From Pseudomonas umsongensis (GTDB lineage Bacteria > Pseudomonadota > Gammaproteobacteria > Pseudomonadales > Pseudomonadaceae): 64,000 nt of DNA. Within the stretch, counting starts at the first letter, position 1. The number at the start of each line of letters is the position of its first letter. Positions 19,014 through 28,371 of this stretch are shown here, piece by piece. The notes below the pieces were generated by a model that saw nothing but the letters and a program-made list of their open reading frames with translations, made no database searches and was not told the DNA's origin. The stretch spans positions 124,001 to 188,000 of the forward strand of contig NZ_NIWU01000001.1 in NCBI RefSeq assembly GCF_002236105.1, written 5' to 3'. The position numbers were made by a program, and so were the translations under genes.

Positions 19014-19820
19014 ATGGAAATGCCGACAAAACACCAAGCCATCGCCAGCAACCGCGATGCCTGGAATGATTCCGCCCGTCACCACAAGGACAGCCCTGAA
19101 TGGCAGGCGCACTGGCGCGCTGTGGAACACGCGGATTTTTCCTGCCTGGATGAAACCCTGACCGGGGTGCTGAACCAGGTCGGCATCGCAGGCAAGGACG
19201 TGGTGCAATTGGGCTGTAACAATGGCCGCGAAAGCCTGTCGCTGTTCGCCCTGGGGGCTCGACACGTGGTGGGGGTCGACCAGTCCGCGGCGTTTCTCGA
19301 ACAGGCGCGGGAACTGGGTTCTCGCTCGCCCCATTTGCCTGAATTCATCGAGGCCGACATTCATCGCCTGCCACCACCGTTGCACGGGCGCTTCGACGTC
19401 GCCCTGGTCACCATCGGCGTGTTGAACTGGATGCCGGACATCGGCGAGTTCTTTCGCCATGCGTCACAAACACTCAAGCCGGGTGGCGCGCTGGTGATCT
19501 ACGAAACCCACCCGTTCCTGGAAATGTTCGACCCCGAGGCAGCCGATCCCTACGCCCTGGCCAGCTCGTACTTTCGCAGCGAGCCTTTTGTCCAGAACCA
19601 ACCGATCGTCTACGAAGGCAAGGTCGAGCAGCAGGCCGCCCCGTCCTACTGGTTCGTCCACACCTTGGGCGCGATCTTCAGCGGCGCCATCGAAGCGGGG
19701 CTGCAGATCAGCCATTTCAGGGAGTATGCGCATTCCAATCGCGAAGAACACTATGATCGCTACCAGGGGCAGGAGGCGCAGTTGCCGATGTGTTTTACCT
19801 GGGTGGCAGTAAAGCGTTGA
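19014..19820 (+). CDS. Class I SAM-dependent methyltransferase
   Basis: A 268-residue cytosolic enzyme. Motif I is seen as VVQLGCNNGRESLSLFALGA, followed by VVGVDQS (acidic end of strand 2), EADIHRLP and LKPGGALVIYETHP. The glycine-rich loop is GCNNG, typical of small-molecule methyltransferases of the UbiE/Methyltransf_25 type. The substrate cannot be deduced. The start at 19014 has GGAG six bases upstream; another ATG at 18999 is in frame. It is a single gene between the small secreted protein gene (divergent) and the serine dehydratase gene. Confidence 0.8.
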   Translation: MEMPTKHQAIASNRDAWNDSARHHKDSPEWQAHWRAVEHADFSCLDETLTGVLNQVGIAGKDVVQLGCNNGRESLSLFALGARHVVGVDQSAAFLEQARELGSRSPHLPEFIEADIHRLPPPLHGRFDVALVTIGVLNWMPDIGEFFRHASQTLKPGGALVIYETHPFLEMFDPEAADPYALASSYFRSEPFVQNQPIVYEGKVEQQAAPSYWFVHTLGAIFSGAIEAGLQISHFREYAHSNREEHYDRYQGQEAQLPMCFTWVAVKR

Positions 19821-20006
19821 ACCGGGGTTGGCGCGGTGTATGCGAAAGCACTAAAGGGGACCACTTCAGCGCCTGGTAGCAACACATCCAGCTCGTATTT
19901 GGTATTGACGAGCACTTAGGGGTCGATATCTGACACATCTTGATGGCTCCTGACGCCGACAATCAGGTGAATTCCTGACACCTCTGAAGCGGCACGGAGA
20001 TCGACG

Positions 20007-21383
20007 ATGGCTATCAGTGTTTTTGACTTGTTCAAGATTGGAGTCGGCCCCTCCAGTTCCCATACCGTCGGCCCAATGCGTGCGGGGGCTCTGTTTGTCG
20101 AGGCCCTGCGCGAACGGAAAATGCTGACACAAGTGAAGCGTATCGAAGTGCGGTTGTATGGTTCGCTATCGGCCACGGGTATCGGCCATGGCACCGATAA
20201 AGCGGTGATCATGGGGTTGATGGGGGAATGGCCGGATAAGGTCGACCCGCTGCTGATCGAGCCACGCTTGCTGGAACTGCGCGAGACGCAATACCTGCTA
20301 TTGGCCGGCGAGCTCCGTGTGCCTTTTATCTGGCAGAGGGACATGCGATTGCTGGAAGAAAACCTGGAATACCATCCCAACGCCATGACGTTGAGCGCAT
20401 TTGCCGATGACCAACCCCTGTTGTGCGAAACCTACTACTCCATCGGCGGTGGCTTTGTCGTTGATCAACGGCAAGCCGCTACTGGCGAGCTTGACCAGGA
20501 CAAGAGCGAGCTGCCCTATGATTTCAGCACGGCTGCGCAATTGTTGAACCAGTGTAATGTCCATGGGCTACGGATATCCCAACTGATGCTGGCGAACGAA
20601 CGGGTGTGGCGCAGCGAAGAAGACATCCGCGAGGGACTGGGCCAGATCTGGCAGGCCATGCGTACTTGCGTGGATGCCGGACTCACGCATGAAGGCGTCT
20701 TGCCCGGTGGGTTGAATGTGAAGCGCCGCGCGGCGCGTCTGCACCGCAGCCTGCTGGAAATCGGCAAGCCGAATGTCATCGGTTCGACGTTGAACGCCAT
20801 GGAGTGGGTGAATCTGTTCGCCTTGGCAGTCAATGAAGAAAACGCGGCCGGCGGGCGCATGGTGACCGCCCCCACGAACGGCGCGGCAGGGATTATTCCG
20901 GCGGTATTGCAGTACTACATGAAGTTCTGCCCCGAGGCCAGGGACAGCGATGTCGTGGACTACTTACTCGCCGCTGCCGCGGTGGGCATACTGTGCAAAC
21001 GCAATGCCTCGATTTCCGGGGCTGAAGTGGGTTGCCAGGGCGAAGTCGGTTCGGCTTGCGCGATGGCCGCTGCCGGCCTGGCAGAAATTCTCGGCGCCAG
21101 TCCCGAGCAGGTGGAAAACGCTGCGGAAATTGGTCTGGAACACAACCTTGGGCTGACCTGTGACCCTGTCGGTGGCCTGGTGCAGGTACCCTGCATCGAG
21201 CGCAACGCCATCGCAGCGGTGAAAGCGATCAATGCCGCACAGATGGCGTTGCGCGGTGACGGTACGCATTTCATTTCGCTGGACCGGGTCATCCGCACCA
21301 TGCGCGATACCGGTGCCGACATGCATGACAAATACAAAGAGACCTCCCGTGGCGGATTGGCGGTCAGCGCCATCGAGTGTTGA
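20007..21383 (+). CDS. sdaA: L-serine dehydratase (L-serine ammonia-lyase), iron-sulfur type
   Basis: A 458-residue enzyme converting L-serine to pyruvate and ammonia. It begins with the signature SVFDLFKIGVGPSSSHTVGPMRAG. The cluster-binding Cys residues of the catalytic domain are visible in CKRNASISGAEVGCQGEVGSA, LGLTCDPVGG and VPCIERNA. Length fits the fused single-chain type. It precedes a GlxA-type regulator by 28 bases, with which it is probably co-transcribed. Given the creatinine/creatine genes downstream, it may finish the route sarcosine-glycine-serine-pyruvate. That pathway role is inferred, since Pseudomonas usually has several such enzymes. Confidence 0.92.
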   Translation: MAISVFDLFKIGVGPSSSHTVGPMRAGALFVEALRERKMLTQVKRIEVRLYGSLSATGIGHGTDKAVIMGLMGEWPDKVDPLLIEPRLLELRETQYLLLAGELRVPFIWQRDMRLLEENLEYHPNAMTLSAFADDQPLLCETYYSIGGGFVVDQRQAATGELDQDKSELPYDFSTAAQLLNQCNVHGLRISQLMLANERVWRSEEDIREGLGQIWQAMRTCVDAGLTHEGVLPGGLNVKRRAARLHRSLLEIGKPNVIGSTLNAMEWVNLFALAVNEENAAGGRMVTAPTNGAAGIIPAVLQYYMKFCPEARDSDVVDYLLAAAAVGILCKRNASISGAEVGCQGEVGSACAMAAAGLAEILGASPEQVENAAEIGLEHNLGLTCDPVGGLVQVPCIERNAIAAVKAINAAQMALRGDGTHFISLDRVIRTMRDTGADMHDKYKETSRGGLAVSAIEC

Positions 21384-21411
21384 GTGACCTTGATCGACGG
21401 GAGAGCAGGAC

Positions 21412-22431
21412 ATGCTGCAATTGACTGAATCCGAACGGCCACGACCGCCGATGCTGCGTATTGGCTTCTGGTTGACGGAAGCCTTTGATATGTACACCTT
21501 GGCCAATGCACTGGAGCCACTGCGCCTGGCCAACCAGTTGGCAGGGTACGATGTTTGCCAGTGGCAAATGCTGAGCCTGGACAGACAGCAACTGAACGCC
21601 AGTAACGGCATCGCAACCGCCGCCGCTCGACTGGGTCAGTGGCAACCGTTCGATGTGTTGATCCTCTGTGGTGGCGATAACCTGCGTCTTGATCCAGACA
21701 TGCGCCAGCAGTTGAGCCACTGGGCGGCGCAACCGATCAGCCTCGGGGCATTGGGCGAGGCAGGCTGGCTGCTGGCGCAAATTGGTGCCCTGGAGGGTGT
21801 CCGTTGCAGCTTGCCAAAGCCCGCTGCATCACTGGAGTTTGCCGCTTTCAGCAAGTTGACACCGGTGGCTGCGCCGTTCTGCGTCGACCGCCAACGCCTG
21901 ACGTGTGTCGGCCCGCAGGCTGTTCAAGGGTTGATGCACGAGCTTCTCGCAAGGTACCACGGTCGTGGCTTGATACTACGGATGGCAAAGCATGCAGCAC
22001 GCCAGGCCCGGCCCCTACTGCCCGTGCAGGATGCCCCGGAAAAACTTCAGGCAACCCTGGCTTTGATGAGCGAGCACTTGAGCCGAACGCTGGGTATCGA
22101 TGAACTGGCCGAGACCATGGGCATTTCCCGTCGCCATCTGGAGCGGCTGTTCAAGCGTAGCCTGGGTTGTTCGCCATCCCGACACTACTTGGACTTGCGG
22201 CTTCAACAGGCGCGGCAGTTGTTGCATGCCGGCGAGCGGTCGCTGTCGGATGTCGCCAGGGCGTGCGGTTTCGTCTCGCTGCAACATTTCTTTCGCTGCT
22301 ATCGCCAGTACTTCGGTGCGCATCCTCGCGACCATATGGGGGTGAAGGCGCCGAGTCAGCGGGCATCAATGTTGAATGCGCCGGCCTCATCGCGAGCAGT
22401 TCCAGTCGTCCTGCCGTCGTTCCCTCACTGA
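21412..22431 (+). CDS. GlxA-family AraC-type transcriptional regulator
   Basis: A 339-residue regulator. The N-terminal DJ-1/GATase1-like domain (PPMLRIGFWLTEAFDMYTLANALEPLRLAN) is followed by a C-terminal AraC double helix-turn-helix (LGIDELAETMGISRRHLERLFKRSLGCSPSRHYLDLRL, then LSDVARACGFVSLQHFFRCYRQYFG). Members of this family in Pseudomonas sense betaine, sarcosine, creatine and carnitine-related compounds (GbdR, SouR, CahR, CdhR). Its position after sdaA and before creatinase suggests a glycine/sarcosine-type signal. A strong terminator follows at 22453. Confidence 0.88.
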   Translation: MLQLTESERPRPPMLRIGFWLTEAFDMYTLANALEPLRLANQLAGYDVCQWQMLSLDRQQLNASNGIATAAARLGQWQPFDVLILCGGDNLRLDPDMRQQLSHWAAQPISLGALGEAGWLLAQIGALEGVRCSLPKPAASLEFAAFSKLTPVAAPFCVDRQRLTCVGPQAVQGLMHELLARYHGRGLILRMAKHAARQARPLLPVQDAPEKLQATLALMSEHLSRTLGIDELAETMGISRRHLERLFKRSLGCSPSRHYLDLRLQQARQLLHAGERSLSDVARACGFVSLQHFFRCYRQYFGAHPRDHMGVKAPSQRASMLNAPASSRAVPVVLPSFPH

Positions 22432-22452
22432 CCGCGCTACCCATTTGCCAAT

Positions 22453-22496
22453 GCCCCCGCCAAGCGGCTTTTACCGCGCTTGCCGGGGGCTTTTTT
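22453..22496 (+). terminator. Rho-independent terminator after the GlxA-type regulator
   Basis: GCCCCCGCCAAGCGG pairs with CCGCGCTTGCCGGGGGC (one bulge), followed by six T. It separates the sdaA-regulator unit from creatinase. Confidence 0.85.
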
Positions 22497-22656
22497 GTGC
22501 GCAAAACCCCGAGGGGACGCTTTCGCAAACAGCGGATATGACCAATTACAGGTCGGATTCGCGCAAAAAACCTCACCTTGCATCTGTTCGAATGATCTTC
22601 AGCGGCCCGCCAGATTGGCGCCTCCTGTAGCTCAATCAATGACAAGGATAAATGAC

Positions 22657-23868
22657 ATGCAAATGCCGAAAACCATCCAGATCAAGAACGGCGAAAAGGT
22701 AAGTCCGACGTTCTCGGCCCAAGAATATGCCAACCGCCAAGCCAAATTGCGGGCTTACCTGGCGCAGAACAATATCGACGCGGCCGTCTTCACGTCCTAT
22801 CACAACATCAACTACTACAGCGATTTCCTGTACTGCTCCTTCGGGCGTCAGTACGCGCTGGTCGTGACCCAGGACAGCGCGGTGACCATCAGCGCCAACA
22901 TCGACGGCGGTCAGCCATGGCGCCGTACCGTCGGCACTGAAAATATCGTCTACACGGACTGGCAGCGCGATAACTACTTCGTCGCGATCCAGCAGGCCTT
23001 GCCCAAGGCCGGGCGCATCGGTATCGAGTTCGACCATCTGAACTTGCTCAATCGCGACAAGCTCGCCAGCCGCTATCCGCAGGCTGAACTGGTGGATATC
23101 GCCGCACCGTGCATGCGCATGCGCATGATCAAGTCCGCTGAAGAACACGCGATCATTCGTCATGGTGCACGGATCGCGGACATCGGTGGTGCCGCCGTCG
23201 TCGAGGCATTGCGTGACCAGGTTCCGGAATACGAAGTGGCCCTGCACGCTACCCAGGCCATGGTGCGAGAAATTGCCCGCACCTTCCCGGATTCCGAGTT
23301 GATGGACACCTGGACCTGGTTCCAGTCCGGCATCAACACCGACGGCGCGCATAACCCGGTGACGTCGCGCAAGGTCAACAAGGGCGACATTCTCAGCCTC
23401 AATTGCTTCCCGATGATCGCCGGTTACTACACCGCGCTGGAACGTACATTGTTTCTGGACCATTGCTCCGACGAGCATCTGCGCTTGTGGGAAGTTAACG
23501 TCAAAGTGCACGAGGCCGGTCTGAAGCTGATCAAGCCGGGCATGCGCTGCTGCGATATCGCGCTGCAATTGAACGAGATCTTCCTGGAGCACGACCTGCT
23601 GCAATACCGCACCTTCGGTTACGGCCACTCCTTCGGCACGCTGAGCCACTATTACGGCCGCGAAGCCGGACTGGAACTGCGCGAAGACATCGACACCGTG
23701 CTGGAGCCGGGGATGGTGGTCTCCATTGAGCCGATGATCATGTTGCCCGAGGGCCTTCCAGGTGCCGGCGGGTATCGTGAACACGACATCCTGATCGTCA
23801 ACGAGCAGGGCGGGGAAAACATCACCAAGTTCCCGTATGGCCCGGAACACAACATCATCAAGAAGTAA
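22657..23868 (+). CDS. Creatinase (creatine amidinohydrolase)
   Basis: A 403-residue enzyme, exactly the length of the characterised P. putida creatinase. It hydrolyses creatine to sarcosine and urea and has the pita-bread fold of M24 peptidases but needs no metal. The residues known from the P. putida enzyme fall at the same numbers when the start is set here: His 232 (in DGAHNPV), Glu 262 (in TALERT) and Glu 358 (in VSIEPM). This supports the start at 22657, which has AAGGA upstream; the frame itself is open further 5'. An MFS transporter gene and a CahR-type regulator gene follow, as in the P. putida creatine locus. Confidence 0.95.
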   Translation: MQMPKTIQIKNGEKVSPTFSAQEYANRQAKLRAYLAQNNIDAAVFTSYHNINYYSDFLYCSFGRQYALVVTQDSAVTISANIDGGQPWRRTVGTENIVYTDWQRDNYFVAIQQALPKAGRIGIEFDHLNLLNRDKLASRYPQAELVDIAAPCMRMRMIKSAEEHAIIRHGARIADIGGAAVVEALRDQVPEYEVALHATQAMVREIARTFPDSELMDTWTWFQSGINTDGAHNPVTSRKVNKGDILSLNCFPMIAGYYTALERTLFLDHCSDEHLRLWEVNVKVHEAGLKLIKPGMRCCDIALQLNEIFLEHDLLQYRTFGYGHSFGTLSHYYGREAGLELREDIDTVLEPGMVVSIEPMIMLPEGLPGAGGYREHDILIVNEQGGENITKFPYGPEHNIIKK

Positions 23869-23875
23869 GGCCCTG

Positions 23876-23904
23876 CGCCGCACAGTGAAGCTGTGCGGCG
23901 TTTT
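23876..23904 (+). terminator. Rho-independent terminator after creatinase
   Basis: CGCCGCACAG and CTGTGCGGCG form a perfect ten-base stem with a five-base loop, followed by TTTT. It begins eight bases after the stop codon. The transporter gene 190 bases downstream would need its own promoter or read-through. Confidence 0.88.
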
Positions 23905-24094
23905 GCTTTGACGATTGGCGAAAAATCTTCCCGGTGGCTGAGATAAACCGGAAAAAAATGGCGCATGCGTGCCCAAGAACGCGCAGCATCTACCGAGCCT
24001 TAACCCTGCCAAGTAAAACAATAGAGGGTTTTGTCATGTCCTACGTCCCGACCTTTCATTTCGATAACCGCACCTCTACCACCGGAGGTGCACA

Positions 24095-25435
24095 ATGAGC
24101 ACCCAAACCTCAAGCCTGACGCCAACCATGGCAGAAAAACTTGAACAAACGGCCGAACGCAAGGCCCTGCGGCGCGCAGCCAGTGCCAGCTTCATGGGCA
24201 ACTTCGTCGAGTGGTTCGACTATGCGGCCTACGGCTACCTGGCAACCGTCATCGCCCTGACGTTTTTTCCGCAAACCGACAAGGCGACCGCGCTACTGGC
24301 GACTTTTGCAGTGTTCGCGCTGTCGTTCATCGTCCGCCCGCTGGGGGGACTGGTCTGGGGGCATTTCGGTGACAGATACGGGCGGCGCAGTGCGCTGTCC
24401 TGGTCGATTCTGATCATGTCTGTCTCGACCTTTTGCATCGGCATCCTGCCGACCTACAACCATATCGGCTTGTGGGCGCCGGCCTTGTTGCTGCTGATTC
24501 GCTTGTTCCAGGGCTTTTCAGCTTCAGGTGAGTACGCCGGGGCTTCGGCCTTTCTCGCCGAGTATGCGCCCGAGGGCAAGCGCGGTTTGTACACCAGCAT
24601 TGTCCCGGCGAGCACGGCGGCGGGTTTGCTGTTTGGTGCGGTGTTTGTCGCCGGCCTGCATGCGTGGATGAGTGTCGAGGACCTGCACAGCTGGGGCTGG
24701 CGTCTACCCTTTCTGCTGGCGGCGCCATTCGGGCTGGTGGGGCGCTATATCCGCATGAGTTTGCAAGACACGCCCAAGTTCCTGGAGATGGAAAAACGCC
24801 TTGAAGCGAAGGAGTGCGCGACCCATGCTCCGGTTCGCGAATTGCTGACCGTGCACCGACGCAGCGTTATGATCGGGATCGGCGCTACCTGCCTGAATGC
24901 CGTGGCGTTTTACCTGTTGCTCAGCTACATGCCAACCTACCTGTCCACCGAAATGGGCATGAGCGAAAGTGATTCGTTCCTGGCGTCGACGGTGTCACTG
25001 GCGACCTATATCGGGTTGATTTTCCTGATGGGCAAGCTGTCGGACCGATTCGGCCGCAAGACCATGCTGGTGACCGCTTCGGTATTGTTCCTGGCGCTGA
25101 CATTTCCGCTGTTCGGGATGTTGGAGAATCAGCCCCTGATTGTAATTCTGATGATCCAGATTGCGTTTGGCGCGATCCTGGCGATGAACGACGGCACCTT
25201 GCCGTGCTTTCTCGCCGAGATATTCCCCACTCGCGTACGCTTCAGCGGCTTTGCCTTCAGCTTCAACATCGCCAACGCGGTGTTCGGCGGCACCGCGCCG
25301 TTTATCGCGACCTGGCTGATCCAACTGACCGGCAACAAAATGGCCCCTGCCTGGTATCTTCTGGCGGCTGCGGCGGTGGCGTTGATTGCCATGCTGGCGA
25401 GTCGGGAGACGGCGCATAAGGCTTTGCAGGACTGA
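24095..25435 (+). CDS. MFS transporter (metabolite:H+ symporter type), probable creatine uptake
   Basis: A 446-residue inner-membrane protein with about twelve transmembrane segments. Metabolite:H+ symporter landmarks are present: FMGNFVEWFDYAAYGYLA at the N-terminus, the loop motif GHFGDRYGRRSAL, the GFSASGEYAGASAFLAEYAP motif, and the second-half loop GKLSDRFGRKTML. The family imports organic acids, betaine and similar compounds. Placed between creatinase and a CahR-like regulator, it probably carries creatine; substrate is inferred from position. A GGAGG ribosome site lies seven bases before the ATG. Confidence 0.88.
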   Translation: MSTQTSSLTPTMAEKLEQTAERKALRRAASASFMGNFVEWFDYAAYGYLATVIALTFFPQTDKATALLATFAVFALSFIVRPLGGLVWGHFGDRYGRRSALSWSILIMSVSTFCIGILPTYNHIGLWAPALLLLIRLFQGFSASGEYAGASAFLAEYAPEGKRGLYTSIVPASTAAGLLFGAVFVAGLHAWMSVEDLHSWGWRLPFLLAAPFGLVGRYIRMSLQDTPKFLEMEKRLEAKECATHAPVRELLTVHRRSVMIGIGATCLNAVAFYLLLSYMPTYLSTEMGMSESDSFLASTVSLATYIGLIFLMGKLSDRFGRKTMLVTASVLFLALTFPLFGMLENQPLIVILMIQIAFGAILAMNDGTLPCFLAEIFPTRVRFSGFAFSFNIANAVFGGTAPFIATWLIQLTGNKMAPAWYLLAAAAVALIAMLASRETAHKALQD

Positions 25436-25461
25436 TGTCTTGAGTGTTCTTGAGTAAGCCA

Positions 25462-25540
25462 TCGCGAGCAGGCTCGCTCCCACAGTTGACCGAGTTGTCC
25501 AGGAGGACGCGGTTCAATGTGGGAGCGAGCCTGCTCGCGA
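25462..25540. repeat. Inverted REP pair (BIME-like)
   Basis: TCGCGAGCAGGCTCGCTCCC (25462 onward) and its inverse TGTGGGAGCGAGCCTGCTCG (25518 onward) form a large hairpin between convergent genes, the usual place for REP doublets. Confidence 0.85.
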
Positions 25541-25571
25541 AGGGGCCAGTCCAGCCAACATCAATATTGAA

Positions 25572-26588
25572 TCAGTGCACCGCAGCCACCTGCTTGCGCT
25601 CACCAATAGGCGATACACCGAAGAATCGGCTGTAGCATTTGGAGAAATGCGCCGGCGAAACGAAGCCGCAGGCGAGGGCGATGTCACGTACCTGCGATTC
25701 GCTGCGCAGCAACAGCTGTCGCGCCCGTGCAAGGCGCAACTCCAGGTAGTACTGACTCGGCGTGCGTTGCAGGTGCTTGTGAAACAAACGTTCCAGCTGG
25801 CGCACCGACACCTCGTTCAACCGTGCGAGCTCCTCAAGGCCCACCGGCTCCTCAAGATTGGCTTCCATGATCGCCACTATCTGGCTGAGCTTGGGCTGCG
25901 AGGTGCCCAGCTTCTGCCGCAGGGGCACACGCTGTTGTTCCTGCGCCCCCCTGATCCGATCACACAAAAGCAACTCGGCGGTGTGGGCAGCGATGTCCCG
26001 ACCACCGGGTTCGCGGGCGATCAACTGCAGGGTCATGTCCATGGAAGCCACGCCACCGGAGCAGGTATAGCGATCACGGTCCAGCTCGAACAGCTGGTTG
26101 GAAATGATGATCCCCGGGAAGCGTTCCTTCAGTGCTTCGATGTCTTCCCAGTGAATCGTGCAACGATAGCCCTTGAGCAGATCGGCGCGGGCCAACAAGT
26201 GGCTGCCGGTGCAAATCCCACCCAGTGGCACCTGATCATGCGCCAGCTTGCGTAGCCAATTGAGCAGTGGTCGGCTGCTGTGATTGGAGACGATCGGGTT
26301 TGATCCGACAACGAAAAGCATGTCCAGCTTTGGTGCATCGGTGATGCTGTGGTCGGGCAGGATGCGCATGCCGTTGCTGGCCGCCACCGGGTCCAGGCTG
26401 GCGGCGATGATGACTGTACGAAACATCGGTTTGCGCGCGGCCAGGTTGGCCATGCGCAGGGTTTCCACGGCGGCGGCGAAGCCGATGGTTGTGAAGTTGG
26501 GGATGACCAGGAAACCCACGGTCTTCACTGGCTGTTGTTCATTCGCCGAGCGTCCTGCGGCGGGTTTCGCCACCTGGAGTTTCGCCAT
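25572..26588 (-). CDS. cahR: GlxA-family AraC-type regulator, CahR-like
   Basis: A 338-residue regulator with an N-terminal GATase1-like sensor (VKTVGFLVIPNFTTIGFAAAVETLRMAN, GGICTGSHLLARADLL) and a C-terminal AraC domain (VGLEELARLNEVSVRQLERLFHKHLQRTPSQYYLELRLARARQLL, then CGFVSPAHFSKCYSRFFG). In P. putida, CahR is a GlxA-type activator encoded beside creatinase and an MFS transporter, and it responds to creatine. The same three-gene neighbourhood here supports the name. The gene is convergent to the transporter, separated by a REP pair. Exact orthology needs a phylogeny. Confidence 0.82.
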   Translation of the reverse strand: MAKLQVAKPAAGRSANEQQPVKTVGFLVIPNFTTIGFAAAVETLRMANLAARKPMFRTVIIAASLDPVAASNGMRILPDHSITDAPKLDMLFVVGSNPIVSNHSSRPLLNWLRKLAHDQVPLGGICTGSHLLARADLLKGYRCTIHWEDIEALKERFPGIIISNQLFELDRDRYTCSGGVASMDMTLQLIAREPGGRDIAAHTAELLLCDRIRGAQEQQRVPLRQKLGTSQPKLSQIVAIMEANLEEPVGLEELARLNEVSVRQLERLFHKHLQRTPSQYYLELRLARARQLLLRSESQVRDIALACGFVSPAHFSKCYSRFFGVSPIGERKQVAAVH

Positions 26589-26817
26589 TATTACCGCTCC
26601 TCAACTGCATCAGTGACGTGCTCCGCGGCAAGCTGCCGTTACGGGAAACGTCATCTCGTTCTTGTGATTGTAAGCCCTGTCTACAGGCTTCAGGATTTTA
26701 CACCGAGTGTCCGGTCAACAGGCCGTGACGAAAGAAATATGCACGCAAGATGCCATGAGTCTGGATTGTCTGAAGGGGGCGCGGAAAACGTGGGGAAATA
26801 AGGCATGGGTGATCAAC

Positions 26818-26855
26818 AAAAAAAACCGGCCCGCTCCGTGGTGGCGAGCGGCCGG
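26818..26855 (-). terminator. Rho-independent terminator after the APC permease
   Basis: On the minus strand CCGGCCGCTC pairs with GAGCGGGCCGG, followed by eight U. It lies about 40 bases downstream of the permease stop. The remaining 230 bases up to the CahR-like start (26589-26817) hold no gene that I can support. Confidence 0.85.
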
Positions 26856-26897
26856 AAAGAGGTGAACGAGGATGAGTGTTGCTATCGGGGATTGCGC

Positions 26898-28292
26898 TTA
26901 AGCATTTTCGGTTTGCGCAATGTCGAGGACCTGCACGGTCTTCTTCCTGGCGTTAAAGATTGCACCCATACAGACGATGGACAGGGTCAGCGCACCCGTC
27001 GCAATAACCTCCATGCGGTGCTGCGGCAAGATCAGCATGACCACCAGGATACTCAAGATGCAGGCGATGACCAGGTAGCTGAGCCAGGGGAAAAACCACA
27101 TCTTGAAGGCGATCGGTTGTCCCGAAGCATTCATCTTTTTACGCAGTACCAGTTGCGAAACGGCAATCACCAGATAGACCAACAGCGCAACAGCCCCGGA
27201 GCTGGCCAGGAGGAAGGAGAACACCTCATCGGGTGCAAAGTAATTGAGTGCCGTGGTCAGGAAACCTACCGCCGTACTGGCCAGCACCGCCACAAAGGGC
27301 ACTCCAGAAGCAGAAGTCTTCTGCAGTACTCGCGGGCCATCACCGCGTTTGCTCAGGGAGTAGACCATGCGTGACGCGGTATAGATGGCTGAGTTGAGGC
27401 AGCTGGCTACAGCAATCAGCACGACGATATCGACGATCATTTTCGCGTGTGGAATGTTCATCAACTCGAGCGCCCTCTGGTACGAACCGACTTCCATGAG
27501 CATGGGGTCGTTCCAGGGGACAATGGAGATGATGAGGAACACCGAGACGATATAGAAAATACCCATTCGCCAGACGACGGAGTTGGTCGCGCGGGTGATC
27601 TGTTTTGAGGGGTTTTGCGATTCGGCAGCGGCAATGGTGACAATTTCCGTGCCCATGAAGCTGAACACCGTGGTGAGCATCGCACCGACGACAGCGGTCA
27701 TGCCATTGGGCATGAAACCGCCAAACTCATGGCTTAATTGAACGACACCACTGACCGTCGTATCCGGTAATCCGCCCACCAGGGCAAGCGCGCCAAGCGC
27801 GATAAACCCCAGCACCGCGATGACTTTGAGCATGGCGAACCAGAACTCGAACTCTCCGTACCGGGCGACACTGAACAGGTTGGTCAACGTCAGCAGGCCG
27901 GTGACTGCAATCGCGAACTCCCAGGTCTGAATGGAGGGAAACCAGGCATGCAGGATGGCGGCAGCGGCGATGGCTTCAATCGGAATGACCAGCACCCAGA
28001 ACCACCAGTACAGCCAGCCGATGGTGAAGCCGGCACTGCGTCCCATCGCCCGCTCGGCGTAGGTCGAAAACGATCCTGTATCGGGCGACGCTACGGCCAT
28101 CTCGCCGAGCATGCGCATCACGAGCACGACCAAAGTGCCGGAAAAAATATACGCCAGGATGGCGGCGGGCCCCGCCGAGGCGATGGCGTGTCCTGAACCG
28201 ATGAACAGGCCGGCGCCTATGGCACCGGCAATGGACAGCATGGTGACGTGACGCTGCTTGAGGCCTGGGGCCAAGGTTGAGCTGCTGGACAT
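26898..28292 (-). CDS. APC-superfamily amino acid permease (GABA/AAT type)
   Basis: A 464-residue inner-membrane permease with about twelve transmembrane segments. It begins with the family signature LKQRHVTMLSIAGAIGAGLFIGSGHAI, and the consensus loop EMAVASPDTGSFSTYAERAMG follows. This subgroup carries GABA and other amino acids by proton symport. It lies 79 bases downstream of creatininase on the same strand, so it may bring in creatinine or a related amino compound; that is an inference. The start at 28292 places the short polar N-terminus normal for the family; the open frame extends 32 codons further. Confidence 0.85.
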   Translation of the reverse strand: MSSSSTLAPGLKQRHVTMLSIAGAIGAGLFIGSGHAIASAGPAAILAYIFSGTLVVLVMRMLGEMAVASPDTGSFSTYAERAMGRSAGFTIGWLYWWFWVLVIPIEAIAAAAILHAWFPSIQTWEFAIAVTGLLTLTNLFSVARYGEFEFWFAMLKVIAVLGFIALGALALVGGLPDTTVSGVVQLSHEFGGFMPNGMTAVVGAMLTTVFSFMGTEIVTIAAAESQNPSKQITRATNSVVWRMGIFYIVSVFLIISIVPWNDPMLMEVGSYQRALELMNIPHAKMIVDIVVLIAVASCLNSAIYTASRMVYSLSKRGDGPRVLQKTSASGVPFVAVLASTAVGFLTTALNYFAPDEVFSFLLASSGAVALLVYLVIAVSQLVLRKKMNASGQPIAFKMWFFPWLSYLVIACILSILVVMLILPQHRMEVIATGALTLSIVCMGAIFNARKKTVQVLDIAQTENA

Positions 28293-28371
28293 GAGACTTA
28301 CCCTTTTTATTGTACTTGGGGAGGGGGAAGCATTAACCGTGGATACTTGGTTCGGCACGTCCGTATGTTCG

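Noticed and set aside
19930-19980. Three CTGAC(A/G) direct repeats upstream of serine dehydratase as regulator sites
   Set aside because: Copies are short, irregularly spaced (20 and 25 bases) and not repeated before other genes of the island.
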